The notes below the pieces were generated by a model. It had not been told where the DNA came from, did not search any database, and saw nothing but the letters and a program-made list of their open reading frames with translations. From contig NC_043744.1 of assembly GCF_004337985.1 (NCBI RefSeq), positions 2,144,408-2,208,407 on the forward strand: a stretch of DNA of 64,000 bases. Reading direction: 5' to 3'. The translations under genes and the position numbers were made by a program. Source of the stretch: Pyricularia pennisetigena. Its lineage: Eukaryota > Ascomycota > Sordariomycetes > Magnaporthales > Pyriculariaceae. This document shows, in pieces, positions 1 through 12,763 of the stretch; the stretch's first letter is position 1, and each line of letters begins with the position of its first letter.

Positions 1-3000
1 GTAGTGAGGGGGAACAAATCAGGGTTTACGGTAAACTTGGGGTGAGCTTCGTTAGTCAGTCGTCGGCCCAGTTATCAGTAGTTTCGAGTCTTCTTCCCAG
101 CGCTGAGCGGATCTCTTCCCGGGACGGATCGAAAGTTCGCTTCGCTACCTAACCTGCCTTTGGAAGGTAAGGAAACCCCCACTCGCCGGTTCGATGCGAT
201 TGAATGGCAGCCAGCTGATTGGCTGCGCATCCATTTCCATGAGGTTTCGGTCCGGAAACCGGGTAGTGAATGGGTAAGGTAGTCGGTAGCATGGTAGGTT
301 GGCACCTTTATGTACGTGCGAGAAAAAAAAATGCCCGCTCGATGCTCCTTCCTTTTTCTGTTTCCTTGAACATCCGAAATGCTTGGTTGCCAAGAAAAGG
401 TTCCTCTCAAAACGATCACGTACATGATGGAGTTACCTTGCGAGCCATGATAAAAAGAATAATAACAACCCCTCATATTTCTCTTATAATGGTTTTTGGG
501 TTTCCGCCCATTAACCTTCGTTTCATTTACCCTTGTGATCTGTGCTGCATTGTATTTTGTTTCACTTTTTTTTTTTTNNTTCCTTCCTTCCCAAAACCGT
601 TGCCAAATGAAGAAATCTGATTCCAGATTTCGGTATCAATCGCATGTTTGCTACTGTGTACGGAACAGGCCGTTTGTGTCCATCTCAACCACTACGGTGT
701 CGTAGAGTGACACACAAGGATTCCCCAGCTTGTAACAGGAACGCCATCTTACTCTGAAAACTTTGGTACTGTTGAGAGGGGGGCCTTGTTTTGTTATTTT
801 TTGTGTAACCGCGCTGCAACCACTCTACCACTCTCTTCAGCTGCCTGGCTAGAATTAGAATCCAGCTGATACAGCCAAAGAGAAAAAAGGAGGACTGCAT
901 GCGGAGAAATTCTCTGATCACTAAGCGGAAAATATTACGTGCAAGGCACATAGATGAAGATCCTTCGAGGACGAGATATCATGCTCTGCCCACCCACAAG
1001 AGCAAAAAAAGGTAAGGATACACACTAGTAGACATGGTGTAGCGTAAGAGCTAGAAAGATCTGGTCCAGGCCTTGAAATCAACTGGCACCAAGTTTGCAG
1101 CCCAAGAGGACCTACCGAGACGAAAGGACCGAAGGACCCTGCGGTATTGCTTTGTCGAATGCATGTTGGAGGCAGATTCATCCATGTCCATGCGAAGCGC
1201 CTTCGTTCTCATCACGGGTGGTGGGTGGACGAGGCAGGGAGAAAACCCCCATCTCCGCAAAGCCCCACCAAAGACTGCTTTGCCATGATTCCCTCTTTCG
1301 TACTGCGTAATTAATGGCGTAGCCCAGCTGGCGGATCTCGCCTTGCCCGACGTACTACTCTTTTGGGAGTATTACGGGAGGCGAAAAGGGTGGGAAAGAA
1401 ATTCCCGAAGCGAATTCTAAAGTGAGTGGTCCGCAGCCACAGTACTGTAGCTGGTCTCAACCACCAACCCCTTGTCCTCCGGGGATGTGAATTGCTGCTA
1501 TCCGGGTCATATCTATTCTTGCTGGCTGCTTTGCCGAGAGCTTCCACGGGGCACAATGGCTGCTGCCACCGAGTAGAACATATATGCACTGGGTGTGAAT
1601 TTCGTATGCCATCCCCAATGACAGACCTAGATACGTAGTTAGCGCGATTCAACCTCGGGACAACCTCAGTGCCTCCATCAGCCAAAAAGCCTCTCAACCT
1701 CAACCTCAATCTCGATGGACGGGGGAAGACCTTGGTTGGATTCATGGTTCGACGAGATCCGGATTCTGCCATGGGACGGGAATAGAATGAGGGAAAAGAA
1801 ATACCTAGTGATCCATGCCAAATGTACTGTACAGTCGAAGCCAAAGAAGAAACAAGGGGGGGAAAGAGCCCCGCGTTCCACTGCCAAACAAGGTAGCTAT
1901 AGGCAAGGTACGAAGTGCGACGTAATAATAATAACAATAATACTCGCCCAGCTGCTATGAACGTCGAGCTCCAGGGAGGTAGGTAGGTAGGTAGGTAGGT
2001 GATGATGTTTTAGCGGTAAATTTCTCGGTGACCAGAATCCGAACTTTCTCAACATGAACCGGCACTAGCCACAAACAACAGCCGAGTCCACCACACACAT
2101 TCTCTTGTCAAGTTCCGGCTTGACGGTTACGGAGGCGGGCATGTCTTCCCGGCTGTAAACAATATTAAAAAAAAAGAACTCTACTATAGCTGCTTGAGAC
2201 CGCGGAAGGCGGAAGGAATGGTAATGCGAGCGATGTTTGTACTTTGTACCGCGAAGAGAAGGGGCGTGCGGGTGTGTGCGATCAAGACGAGAGTGCTGTC
2301 TGTACATATCGAATGTATGTGGTCTGGGTGGGTATAGTATTGTACCCGAGGTGTGTAGCGATTAACTTGGACTCAAACATGGGATGGTTAAGGTTTTTCC
2401 TGGGTCGCCTGCATCAATTAGGTGGTATCCGCTCTTGTGCATGGTGGGCTTACAGGATATTGACCCCACTTCTAATCCTTGCTGTGGAGATGCCACACCT
2501 GTCAAACAGACCTTCTTGGTGTCGACGAGTTCAATTCTCACTCAAACCTCGAGCGATAGAAGGCAGCGAAACCGCGGAAAACTCACCTTCCAAGCCTTTG
2601 ATTTTTTGGTCGCGAGATGCAAGCAGAATACGCAGGGCTAAACGAAAATGAATCTATGACAAAGACTCTCGCAAGAACCACCGAATACGGCAAGGCTCGA
2701 TTTCGAGAACCCTTGCTCGTGGGGACCCAGGTTTTGTTATTTGTTTACCTATTTTTTTTGCTGTCCCGTCCATCTTGCGCTCGCTGCAAGCAATAACAGG
2801 AGCGCGGCTCGACGTACTATGTGTGGAAACATGCCCTTCAAGGCTAGAGCGTCCCACCCAGCCAAGGAAAAAAAAGGGAAAAAAAAAAACAGAAGAGCAT
2901 ACTACGTACAACCCTTGGAGGCATGCTTAGGTTAGGTAGGTACCTTAGGTTACACCCGATCAGAGACCCGCGCGTGGGGTCAGAACGGCAGTCGACCAGA

Positions 3001-4071
3001 CCAGCCTTGCTACAGTACTCTCTTCCTCGCTTGTGGCTTTCTGGATATTAACGATTCAACCGGACCTCCTACCATCCGTCGTCCTGGAGCCGTACGTCTA
3101 CAGTCACACAGTGCAGCAGCCCCCCAGAGAATTAGTAAATCATGGCGAGGCTGGCAAGTGAGAGTACACGTACGGAACCCCAGGGGATGAGCAGAGGAGC
3201 ATCAACTCACTCCCAGCAGACAAGGTGTAAATGCCAGCCGTCACCAACAGATTCATTTCCCCCAGTCCTTGCTACGACTGGAAGTCGGCTGGCAAAAGTG
3301 TGCCTCCTGCTACCTTTCTCGGTGGTGTTGAGGTGAGGTGGCAGAGGGGGCTTCTATCATGCCGTGCGCCACGCCCCAGTGTTTCTCAGTTTTTTTCACC
3401 CCCAGCCCTTGCGGTCCACCATGCGGCAGCCAATACTGTTGCATCCTCAGCTGGCGAGAGCTACCCTGCTCTGTGTATGCCTGTTAATCATCGGAGATAC
3501 CAATCTACTGTACACGGCGGTGTCGAAAAAAAACTGCCCCGAGGCTGGTCCTAGACTTGGCCAGGTACTGTGCAAGACCCTCAGGAAAAAAAGACTCTAC
3601 TGTACACCTCCCCCAGGGGGGGTCCGTATGTGTGGCGTGCCTTGACCTGGAAGAAGCTTCTATATGCATATTTCCATCCCCTTGTCTATAACACCGAAGA
3701 CCCTTGGCTACAGCCAGATCTCCCATGATACGTACTCGTAACTACGTACCGCAGAAACAACCAGGCTCTTGTCCCTGCTTGAGATTTGGTCTGCAGTATC
3801 CTGGCTTTGTTCAGATCTATAAATCACCCTGTTCCCCAGATCTGATATCCCAGCCTCGTCTTTGAAGCAAAGAAAGCAAAGGCTTTGATGGTCTAATCTT
3901 ACTGCACACACCTCATTTTCCTTACTTTTTTTCTCATACATAACCTGCGGCGGATCTTTGTTTCTCACATTGCTCTTCTTCTTTCTTCTCACCAAAGTAC
4001 TCATCACTTCTGTCCTCGATCATCGAAACACAACCTGACCCATCTCATACTACACCGAGAGCTTTATCACA
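1..4071. other. Long intergenic region, no gene found
   Basis: About 4 kb with only short, overlapping open frames on both strands, none with recognisable protein features or a good splice pattern. It holds homopolymer runs, two Ns at 578-579 just after a T tract, an (AGGT)6 tandem at 1977-2000 and another AGGTAGGT-type stretch near 2930-2960. The last few hundred bases are pyrimidine-rich and A/T-rich and probably contain the promoter and leader of the C2H2 gene that starts at 4072. An unconserved or RNA gene here cannot be excluded by eye. Confidence 0.5.
1977..2000. repeat. (AGGT)6 tetranucleotide microsatellite
   Basis: Six perfect tandem copies of AGGT in intergenic DNA. Related GTAGGTAG and GGTACCT motifs recur near 2935, 17480 and 27300, so this looks like a general feature of the intergenic DNA of this genome. 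Confidence 0.9.
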
Positions 4072-5835
4072 ATGAGCACTATGCAACCTCCTCCGAATCA
4101 CAGGAGCACATGGTCACACCATGTCAACCCTCACCACCATGTCAACACGGATACAGACTACAACATGCAGATGCACATGCAATCCCACTCATACGCAGCT
4201 CATGTACCTCTACAGAGACCTGGACTCTCTCAACAGATGACCTACCATGCTTCGGCTGGTCCCAGCTTCCCTTCTGGTCCTTCTTTCGGTCATGATATCA
4301 AACTAGCTCCTTTGGCCCTGCCTTCAACCCCAAGCCGTGGTCAATCGCCTGCTAGCATACATTCGCAATCGCTACGTGGGCCCATGGCCGTTGGCGGCTC
4401 GCGTACAGCTCCTCGCCGTGAGAGCCCAGAGCTCAAGGGCACACCCATATCCCCAGCTGGATCGGGGCGGGATATGATTGCCTCTGCATCGCCTGACAGC
4501 GCAGCGGGTGGTCGGTTAATGAACGTGCTCATGAAGAAGATGGAAGAAAAGGGCCAAGACAGCAAGACAAGTGAAAATGAAAACGTGAGTATCCGACTGA
4601 CACTAAACAATCTCTTGTTTTGAAATATGGTTTATTGACAGTTCTACAGCGTGAGGCACAGTACACAGCAAAGGGAAAGAAGAAGACAATCGTGTGCCCC
4701 TATGAGGGCTGTGGCCACAGGTGTGCCCAACAGGGCCAACTCGAAACTCACATTCGGAAGCACACTGGACAAAAGCCATTCGTGAGTCTAACTCCCAGAT
4801 TCTTTAATATGGACCATGGTTACTAAAATGTCTTACTTGTTGTAGAAATGTCGATTCTGCAATTTCAGAGCCTCGCAGCGTGGAAACTTGAATGTAAGAC
4901 CTTGACTCAAACCCCTCCAGCCTATCCACATATGTATGCAAGTCATCCGTATTAACAATGAGCTCCCCTTGCAACAGGGTCATGAAAACACCCACACTGG
5001 TGCCAGGCCTTATGCTTGCGACAAGTGTGACAAGAAATTCCCCACGAAAGGCAACCTGCACAACCACTCAAAGACGCACGACGCAACAAGATATTCATGC
5101 CCCCTGGACACATGCAAGCGATCGTACTCCAACACAAACAACCTGAAGGTACGGATGGCGCCATGTTTCCGCATGACACATATTGAATGCTCATCTTGTA
5201 CTAACATCCTTTTTTTTCTCTCTCTCGCACAGACGCATCTCGAAAAGAACCACGCAGATGCCATTACTGATCTCATTGCCAAAGTCAACTCTCCGAACTC
5301 GCTTAGCGAGGCCGAGAAGAAGCTCTGCGCCTCATTTTTCAAGAACCACAGAGCCCTGAACCGCGGCATCAAGGGCCGAGGCCAGGGTGTCAGGGTCGAG
5401 AGGGTCCATCACGATCCCAGAGACGCTGCCGCAAAGGTCTCCAGATCCCCGAACATGTCGCAACCAAACTCGAGTTCCTACAGCGTCAACCCCGCTCCCG
5501 ACATGCAGTTCTACCATGGCCACATGCAGCAGCAGCTTCCCAGCGTGTCAATGTTCCACTCCCATGGTTTCCCGGCCTCTTACCTTGAGACTCCTCAACC
5601 GACATACAACTACCAGCCCACTCGAAGTTACGGCCATGTTGGCACCGAGATGCCGGGTCCTTCAAACATGTGCTTCGATGGCATGCCTCAGGTTGGCATG
5701 CAGTTCCACGGCATGCCCGGGACGAACGGCACAACGTCACCATCTTCATCTTCATCGGACTCTGTATCGAGCGAGGGCTACAGTGATGTCGGCAGCCCTG
5801 GGTCAGAATTCGTTTTTGGTGCCCAACGTCACTAA
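4072..5835 (+). CDS. C2H2 zinc-finger transcription factor, five exons
   Basis: Exons 4072-4584, 4650-4781, 4846-4893, 4978-5148 and 5233-5835 join in frame (all phase 0) to give 488 residues. The start has a good context (cacaATGag). Residues 1-171 are rich in His, Met, Gln, Pro and Ser and look disordered. Four C2H2 fingers follow: C187 (C-x4-C), C217 (CRFC), C245 (CDKC) and C272 (CPLDTC) through the H-x4-H near residue 295. The first three fingers are joined by HTGxxP-type linkers (HTGQKPF, HTGARPY), the usual sign of a DNA-binding array. The C-terminal 190 residues are low complexity, rich in Ser, Pro, Gly and Met. It is probably a nuclear sequence-specific regulator. I do not recognise a named orthologue; Azf1-like fungal regulators are the nearest impression. 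Introns 3 and 4 cut fingers 2 and 4 at the same place, one residue before the first zinc-binding His. Confidence 0.85.
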
Positions 5836-8333
5836 AGAGACATCTCAAATCAGCTCATTGGTGAAGCATGCATTACGAGGCTAATTGGATCTGTCATGTA
5901 CAGACCCAGAAAGATGGTTCTTTTTTCAGTACTATTCAGCATAGACGGCAATTTGGCTTGGTTTTTTGAATTTTTTGTTTCTCGCCCTAGTGGCTCGTTT
6001 TCCCACAGGATCCGCGACCATCATTCTGGGGAGGTGGTCGGCAGCATCGGACTTGTTTTGGTGTGGTTATTTGCTTTCTCTCCAAAGTCATTATTTCTAT
6101 TTCTTTTTTTTTTTACTTTGCTCGCATTTTGCAGCTACTTCTTTTATTCCTAGGGGGTTATGGGATTGTTGGTGTGGGCGCGTCTACATGTGGACTGCTT
6201 ACTTCCAATACTACTTACTACCACTTTCCTCCCCGCTGTATTTTTTTTTCTTCTCTTCACCTTTATCTTTGGGAACTTAGACTTACGGAGGTGGGAAACT
6301 TCTGCTTTCTAGCCTCAACGGGGGGTTCAAGGCGGTGGGAAACGATTGAACGAAGTTGAGGATGGGATGGGGAACAGGGATACAAAACGATGGGACGTTG
6401 GGTACGGGAGCATCAGGACGGGGCGCAATTCAGCTTCATCGGGCAGCGCTATCTCCTACTATTGGAAATCTTATTGGGCTTTCTTATTTTTTATTATCTC
6501 CCCTATCCATCGGGCAAAGGTCGAGATTCTCACAACAAAGGCGGTCAACCAAGTATCAAAATAGCTACAAAATCCTAGGAACGACAAAATAAAACCTCTT
6601 GTATATGTGGTCGTCATTATTGAAATTCTCTCACCAAGACCTATAGAGTAATTGCCATTCGTTCTTTGCATGCGGAGTGCAAGTGCCAAGGAGGGGTGAC
6701 AGGTGCAGAAACAAGTCGGTGAAGTAAGAAACAACTCAAATCGCGTTTGCATTGTGGTTGCATGAAGATAGATGCAATAGTCTTTTTTTTTCTTGAAAGG
6801 AAGGGGGAGGGGGCGTGAGTGTAGGTATGCTTGAAGCGGCATAAAGGCATAAAGAAAAAAAAACACACTCGGTTTCAATTCCGTTCAATGGTTGTTTTTT
6901 TGTTCGTTTTGCTAGTGACAGAAGAGGCAAGCCCCGAGCCGAGAACCTTGGAAAACAAAAGATGATGAAAGTCGGTGTCATCCAGTTGTGGCGTCCAATC
7001 ATCAAATATCACCATGTTACCCGAACGTACCAAGTGCAGAGATCGATGTTATATTATTGGCTCGGGATAGGGGGAACGGGGAAACNNGGGGGGGGTTCAT
7101 AATTCCTGGCCTCGTCGGGGGACTCTGATGCCCGATTAAAAGCCTCTTTGTTATATCGCTCACTGGCTCTCTTGTCCGACTTTTGTTGAGTAGATATCAG
7201 AGTTGCAGAAGTGTGTGTGTAGCATTGCGTGTTTAATAGGTTGAAGTGGTGCACATCTTCTACACCGCTGCTCTATCTGCGCAGAATCCTCAGGAAGATG
7301 CATACGTGGACTTGGCAACTAGCCACACGCATAGCGGCGGTCAGGATTTGATGGTGTGTACAATAACGCGGGATATGCATCACTATTCGCATATCTACGG
7401 AGCGCATAGTGTAATGCTGTATACGTCGTTGCGGATCAAGTCTATCTGATCCACCATTTGAACAAGAAAGTGCACAAGGAGCTTGGCTCAACCACAACTT
7501 TTCCAACCATACGAGCGGCTACCATTAGCGGCGACTGCCATGCAAGGTGCAAGAACCAATAGAATATTCAAGGCTCGTTGACAGCGAATCAAGCCACCTC
7601 GTCAGGGAAGAGCCCGGCTGCGAACCCTTGAAGAAGGCGTTATATTGCTTCTCCTCTGCTGAGCTATCGCAGCCCCCTCATTCTGGAAGCCCACCCAAAG
7701 CTCGACACAAAAGACTTCTAAGGCACTGGCCCTGGCACGGCTGGCACGGATCAAGAGCCTGCGAACGCCACCAATTGTCAAAATATGACAGGCCTCCGGC
7801 CCGCTGGGGTCGTGTGCCAGCCATCAACCATTCAGAAACCCCGTGCTTCTCCCCCATGGAGAAGGAATGACCAGTGCCTAGGATGCCTTGGTTCGCTCCT
7901 GGTGCATAAGATTGTCATCTTGGCCGCTGGCGAGGTGGCTGAACTAGTAAAATCACGGTGCAGGATCTTGAGCAAGGCTGCGAGCTTTGTTGGCCATGTT
8001 CCTCCCACCCCCCCTTTCAAGTCCGGTACTGGGCTGGCCTGGTGTGTTTGGGTTGCAGGGGAATCCTATGCGTTGTACGGGGATGTGATGATCGCAGGTC
8101 CCTGCTTGTCATCGTCTGTCACCGTAGAGATACTACCTACTATAGCTTCCAAGGATCTAGAGGGGGCGAGGTGTCGTTGCACTCGCAAAGCAACTAGACC
8201 TGGCAGATATTGCCCGAAGCAGGCATCCGTAAAGACCTCCGAAGATCAGCCTAGCCCAGTGCGGCGAACAGAGGGGGTGTGTAGGTTGGACCGCCGGGCA
8301 GCAGGACAGCAAGGCAGCATGCAAGGCTTGCAG
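5836..8333. other. Intergenic region, no gene found
   Basis: The first part (5836-6300) is T-rich and probably the 3' UTR and terminator of the C2H2 gene. The remainder has only short ORFs without recognisable domains on either strand, plus two Ns at 7086-7087 beside a G run. The end near 8334 is the 3' flank of the minus-strand URM1 gene. Confidence 0.5.
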
Positions 8334-9076
8334 CTAGCCTCCATGCAGAGTCGACACAAACAGAACGTTATCGCCACTTTGGACCTCGTAGGCCTCCTCA
8401 CCCTCCAACTCCCAGTCGGCATCATTGATGAGAACCAGGATGCCTGGACGACTTCAACGAACCAGTTGCCTAGTTAGCCAGGGAAAATAAACACGAGATT
8501 GGCCCCTCACAAAGGGGGAGTGGGGATGGTTTTTGCCAGACGAGGAAGTCTTGTGGGTGAGGTAAAGTGAAGGCTTGCTTACAGGTGACCATCCAGAACG
8601 AATAGATCCTTGCGGCCATCGCTCATCTCGTGCTGGCAGAGGTGGTCGATGAGCGAGGCGATGGTAAGTGGCTTGCCCCTGTCGTCGGACTTGGGCACTG
8701 TGAGCTGGAGGCGACGCCTGTCGGCAAACAGCATTTCCAGGCCACCCCTTTTTTTCCCCGAGGTTGTGATGCAGGAAATTAGCATAATATCTTTGGACAT
8801 AATGCATATTTGTGATAAGAGCAACAAGATTGTCCTGGTGAATTGACAGGCTGAGGTGGTGAATCGGCGTCAAGGTGAAAAGTAAAGATATAGTCTACCG
8901 ATGAGATACGCGAACAGATTACAGACCAAAAAAGAAGGGAGCCAAGCGCACAGAACAGGCACCACTTACGAGAATTCAACGACGATGTTCAGGGAGGGAG
9001 CCTGTTGGGTCGTATTGTCCTGGTCACTACTACCAAGACTTGCGGGCGCTGCCGAGACAGTCTCAACCTGGTGCAT
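8334..9076 (-). CDS. urm1: Ubiquitin-related modifier 1 (Urm1)
   Basis: Minus-strand exons 9076-8970, 8747-8583 and 8451-8334 join in frame (phase 2 both times) to give 129 residues. The product is the sulfur-carrier and ubiquitin-like protein Urm1. Its C-terminus is thiocarboxylated by Uba4 and passes sulfur to make the 2-thio group of mcm5s2U34 in Lys, Glu and Gln tRNAs; it also modifies proteins (urmylation). Evidence: the family motifs [39 protein letters not shown] and the ending [10 protein letters not shown] directly before the stop, so the diglycine terminus is free. The family is normally about 100 residues; this one carries a polar N-terminal extension of about 28 residues (starting [10 protein letters not shown]), and the ATG at 9076 is the first usable start. 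The 5' side of the ATG is a short (CAC)n run. Intron 1 ends in an A-tract acceptor. It is divergent from elp2. Confidence 0.93.
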
Positions 9077-9628
9077 GGTGGTGGTGGTGGTGTGATTGTC
9101 TGTTTGTGGGTGGTGGCTGACTTGACTTTGTTGCTCTAGAGGGCGGGGAGACGCGGGAGGTAAAAAGTAAAAACCTAGGGTCGTGAAGATTTGTTGGTGT
9201 TGTACGGGAGTAAGTAAGGGATTTCAAAATCGTGGAGAAAGCAAGTGAATGAAACTTGAGCAGTGTCCCGTGCCTGTGGTATGTACCTGAACGCACTAAA
9301 CTATTAGTATGGCAGGCACCACGCGACTACTGACTGTACAGACACCCACTGAAACCCGGCATGAAAATGCCAAGGATCCCATCAGAGCACAGTGCCCACA
9401 TCGCCAGGTGCGGGGTCCAAAATTTCATCGACAAAAACTCGCACACTGTGATCCAAGCTTGATATGCGAGATGGGACTGGTTGCTTGTTACGACACAAGC
9501 AAGCGAAATGGGAAGAAACAAAAACAAAAGCAAGGGAAAAGTAAAATAACCAGGAAGTAGAAAGAAACTGAACCTGAACATCCTGGTCTAAAAATCCCGT
9601 CTTGCTTTCTTCCCATACTTCATCGGCA
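9077..9628. promoter_or_regulatory. Shared divergent promoter region urm1 / elp2
   Basis: This 552-bp interval separates the two start codons of divergently transcribed genes, so both promoters must lie here or in the 5' ends. It contains a GGT/CAC trinucleotide run next to the urm1 ATG and a pyrimidine-rich stretch before the elp2 ATG. I see no convincing TATA box for either gene. Co-regulation from a shared promoter is an inference. Confidence 0.5.
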
Positions 9629-12426
9629 ATGGCCGCACCTGCATCTGACGTCGATGTGGTGTACATTGCAGCCGGCGCAAACAGGCACAGCGCCGTCGCC
9701 GATTGGGGCTGGGATGGCACTGTTGCGTATGGCGCCGATGCAAATATAGCACTTTGGAGACCAAGGGTACGTACAAGGGTCGCAAGGACCTCCTCGGGAG
9801 CCTCTATCTCGTATCAGATCAGTATACCCAGCTTGGCACAGCACTGATGTTTAGAGTATCACAAAAAAAAAAAAAAAAAAAAAACAGGATGGGAGACCTG
9901 CAGGCGTTACAAGGCTTTTGAGTGGCCACAAGGGTGTCGTCAAGGCCGTCAAGTTCCTGCCGTCGCTGTCGCGGGGAGGTGACAATGACAAGCTTTCATC
10001 CTCCTACCTGATCAGTGGCTCGGATGACCAGTGCTTGATGCTGTGGGAGCTCAAGGCAGACGGCAGCGCATTAGTCAGGCGGACGGTCCACGAGCACACG
10101 GCTCCGGTCCATTGTATAGCAGTCCTCGCCAGCAGCGAGGAGAAATCCGAGGAGGGCCGAGCCGCTACAATCCTGGCGTCTGGAGGAGCGGATGCAACCA
10201 TAAGGATATGGCGCTGTTCAGGGCCCGACGGCGAGCTCACTCTGTTGCAGACCATTGCAACGACGCCCAAGCACTTCCCCCTAGCACTATCCCTCAGCTG
10301 CTTGAGCAAGCAAGGCAATGCATACATTCTAGCTTCGGCTGGGACGAGGGACACCATCCAGGTATTCTCTGGCTCAGTGGCTGGAGATGGTTCCGCCGCT
10401 GACTTTCAGCTCGCCGCTACTCTGTCCGGGCACGAGGGATGGATCAGATCTCTTGACTTTGCGTGGGAGAATGACGGTTCGCCCGGGCAAGGCGACCTCC
10501 TGCTTGCCTCTGCGAGTCAGGACAAGTACATCCGTCTCTGGAGGGTTCACAAGGGCAAGGAGCTCCCGGCCAAGGCAGCAGCGCTCTCGGAAAATGGAAC
10601 TGCAGTAGCGGGCTCCTTCCTTCCTGGCAAGTCGCCATCAAACAAGGCCCACCGGCTGACGGCCGGCGGTGAAGATTACTCCGTCACTTTTGAAGCACTC
10701 CTCCTCGGCCATGATGACTGGATATACAGCGCCAAATGGGGCCGTGGATCAAACAAAACGTTGCAGCTTCTCTCAACTTCGGCTGACAACTCCCTGGCCA
10801 TATGGGAAGCTGACCCTGACTCTGGAATCTGGATCACAAGCGCCAGATTGGGTGAGCTGAGCAAGGAAAAGGGTGCCACCACCGCTACGGGAAGCATAGG
10901 TGGCTTCTGGACCGGGCTCTGGTCGCCATCGGCAGAAACTGTGGTCTGCCTGGGCCGCACAGGCAGCTGGCGGCGTTGGGACTTTGAAGATGATGGGGCC
11001 GGCGGGGTGTGGAACCAGGCCCTGGCTGTCTCGGGACACACGAGGGCTGTGACGGGCATAACATGGTCCCGCGACGGCAGCTATCTCCTATCAACATCCT
11101 TAGACCAGACTACCCGGTTACATGCCGAGTGGAGGACGCGAAGTCCTGCCGGTGATGCTTCCCGGCCGACGTGGCATGAGATGGCCCGCCCTCAGATCCA
11201 TGGCTATGACCTCAACTGCATCGATACTATCAACTCTTCCCAGTTTGTCTCGGGTGCGGATGAGAAGTTGATGCGTGTCTTCAGTGCTCCCAAGACGGTC
11301 GCCCGAATGCTCGAGCGGCTTTCCGGCAGAGACATCATCGGCTCGGGTCTAGGCAAAATGCAAGTGCTACCAGACGCTGCCAACATTCCCGTGCTGGGCC
11401 TGTCCAACAAAGCCGTCGATGCCGTAGATGACCAGACAGCCGATCAGGCCGAGGCCGAGGCCGAAGCCGCAGAGGTCGAGGCTGCCATGTCGGGAAACAA
11501 GCCCGCAGACAACGAAGAAGCACCTGTTTACCGCGCGTCCGCTCTGGACTTTGATCGACCGCCGTACGAGGATAGCCTCTCACGCCACACGCTGTGGCCC
11601 GAGATTGAGAAGCTCTACGGCCACGGGTACGAACTCTCCTGCCTGGCTACCAGTCACGACGGTAAGGTGGTTGCCAGCGCATGCAAGGCCAGCTCGATAA
11701 ACCATGCCGTCATCAGACTGTTCCACACCGGGCCCCGCTGGACCGAGATAAAGCCACCCCTGACGGCGCACTCGCTGACAGCCACGCGTCTACGTTTCTC
11801 CCATGACGACAAGTACCTGCTGAGCGTCGGCAGGGACAGGCAGTGGGCCGTGTTCGAAAGGAGCGAGGGCGAGGAGCCGAGCTACAGCTTGTTTCAGGCT
11901 GAACCCAAGGGCCATACGAGAATGATACTCGATACCGCATGGGCTCCGTTGACGGCGAGCCAGGCTCCGGTCTTCGCTACGGCTGGGCGAGACAAGGCCG
12001 TCAAGTTGTGGTCTCTAGGCTGTGACGACAAGCCTGCCTTCAAGATGGTTCTGACGCTGCCCCTAAAAGCCTCGGTTACTTCGGTGGACTTCTTGCAGCG
12101 ACCCGCAAAGGGTCAAGATGCCAGTCTTGTGCTTGCAGTCGGCACCGAAGGTGGCGATATTACCTTATATGTGATCGATTCCAGGACGTGGTCATTGATT
12201 TCAGAGCAAGTACTAGAGCCACAGTAAGTTCCCATTCCGATCTGCCGGTCACCAATACTCGCGATCGAATTATGCCACTGACAATTTACACAGTCTTCGT
12301 TCCTCAAAATCTATACTTCAGCTGGCATGGCGGCCGATCGGATCAGATGAAGGCGCTCATGATGCCCAGCTCGCCATCGCCTGCGAGGATTCCTCGCTGC
12401 GGATAATAGATATAAGCAGTCTGTAG
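9629..12426 (+). CDS. elp2: Elongator complex subunit 2 (WD40 protein Elp2)
   Basis: Exons 9629-9766, 9888-12223 and 12294-12426 join in frame to 868 residues, close to the usual size of Elp2. Elp2 is a double WD40 propeller scaffold in the Elp1-Elp2-Elp3 half of Elongator, which adds the cm5 side chain to wobble U34 of tRNAs. Evidence: many WD-type repeats such as LSGHKGVVKAVKF, LLASASQDKYIRLWR, LLGHDDWIYSAKW, VSGHTRAVTGITW and FATAGRDKAVKLWSL. The order and the linking segments (for example PQIHGYDLNCI, the site of Elp2-specific spacing between propellers) fit Elp2 rather than a generic WD protein. The last exon supplies the closing strand (LAIACEDSSLRIIDI). An acidic Glu/Ala insertion lies near residue 520. 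Intron 1 has 22 As immediately before its CAG acceptor. Confidence 0.92.
9863..9884. repeat. A22 homopolymer at an intron 3' splice site
   Basis: A run of 22 As lies just upstream of the CAG acceptor of elp2 intron 1, where a polypyrimidine tract would be expected. A plausible branch site CTGAT lies at 9843-9847. Confidence 0.85.
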
Positions 12427-12763
12427 TCGTAGATGAATGCGATGCGTGAATTCATTACTGGCCATGCCGTGTTATTATTCTATTAGTGTGATATGATGAT
12501 CCTCTGCGCAGTGAACTGCCTGCAGCAAAGCTGTCGTCTATCCGGAATATGTCTCCCATGATTCGCACACCGTCTTTATAAACGCCCAAATAACGCCCAC
12601 GCAGCCACACTTCTGTAGTCTAGTGTGAGCTGCGAACCAAGGTTCCCGAACTAAAGCAACCCCAAGAAACAGTGGAAAAAATATATCCAAACAAACCATG
12701 GTCAGAGGGCCGACTTAGCAAGTCCTATACCACACTTTTCTCGAAACAAGGGGGTCCGATATA
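12427..12763. other. Convergent 3' flanks of elp2 and the 12764-13195 gene
   Basis: A 337-bp gap between the elp2 stop and the stop of the minus-strand gene. It presumably holds both 3' UTRs and polyadenylation signals; no ORF or repeat of note. Confidence 0.6.
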
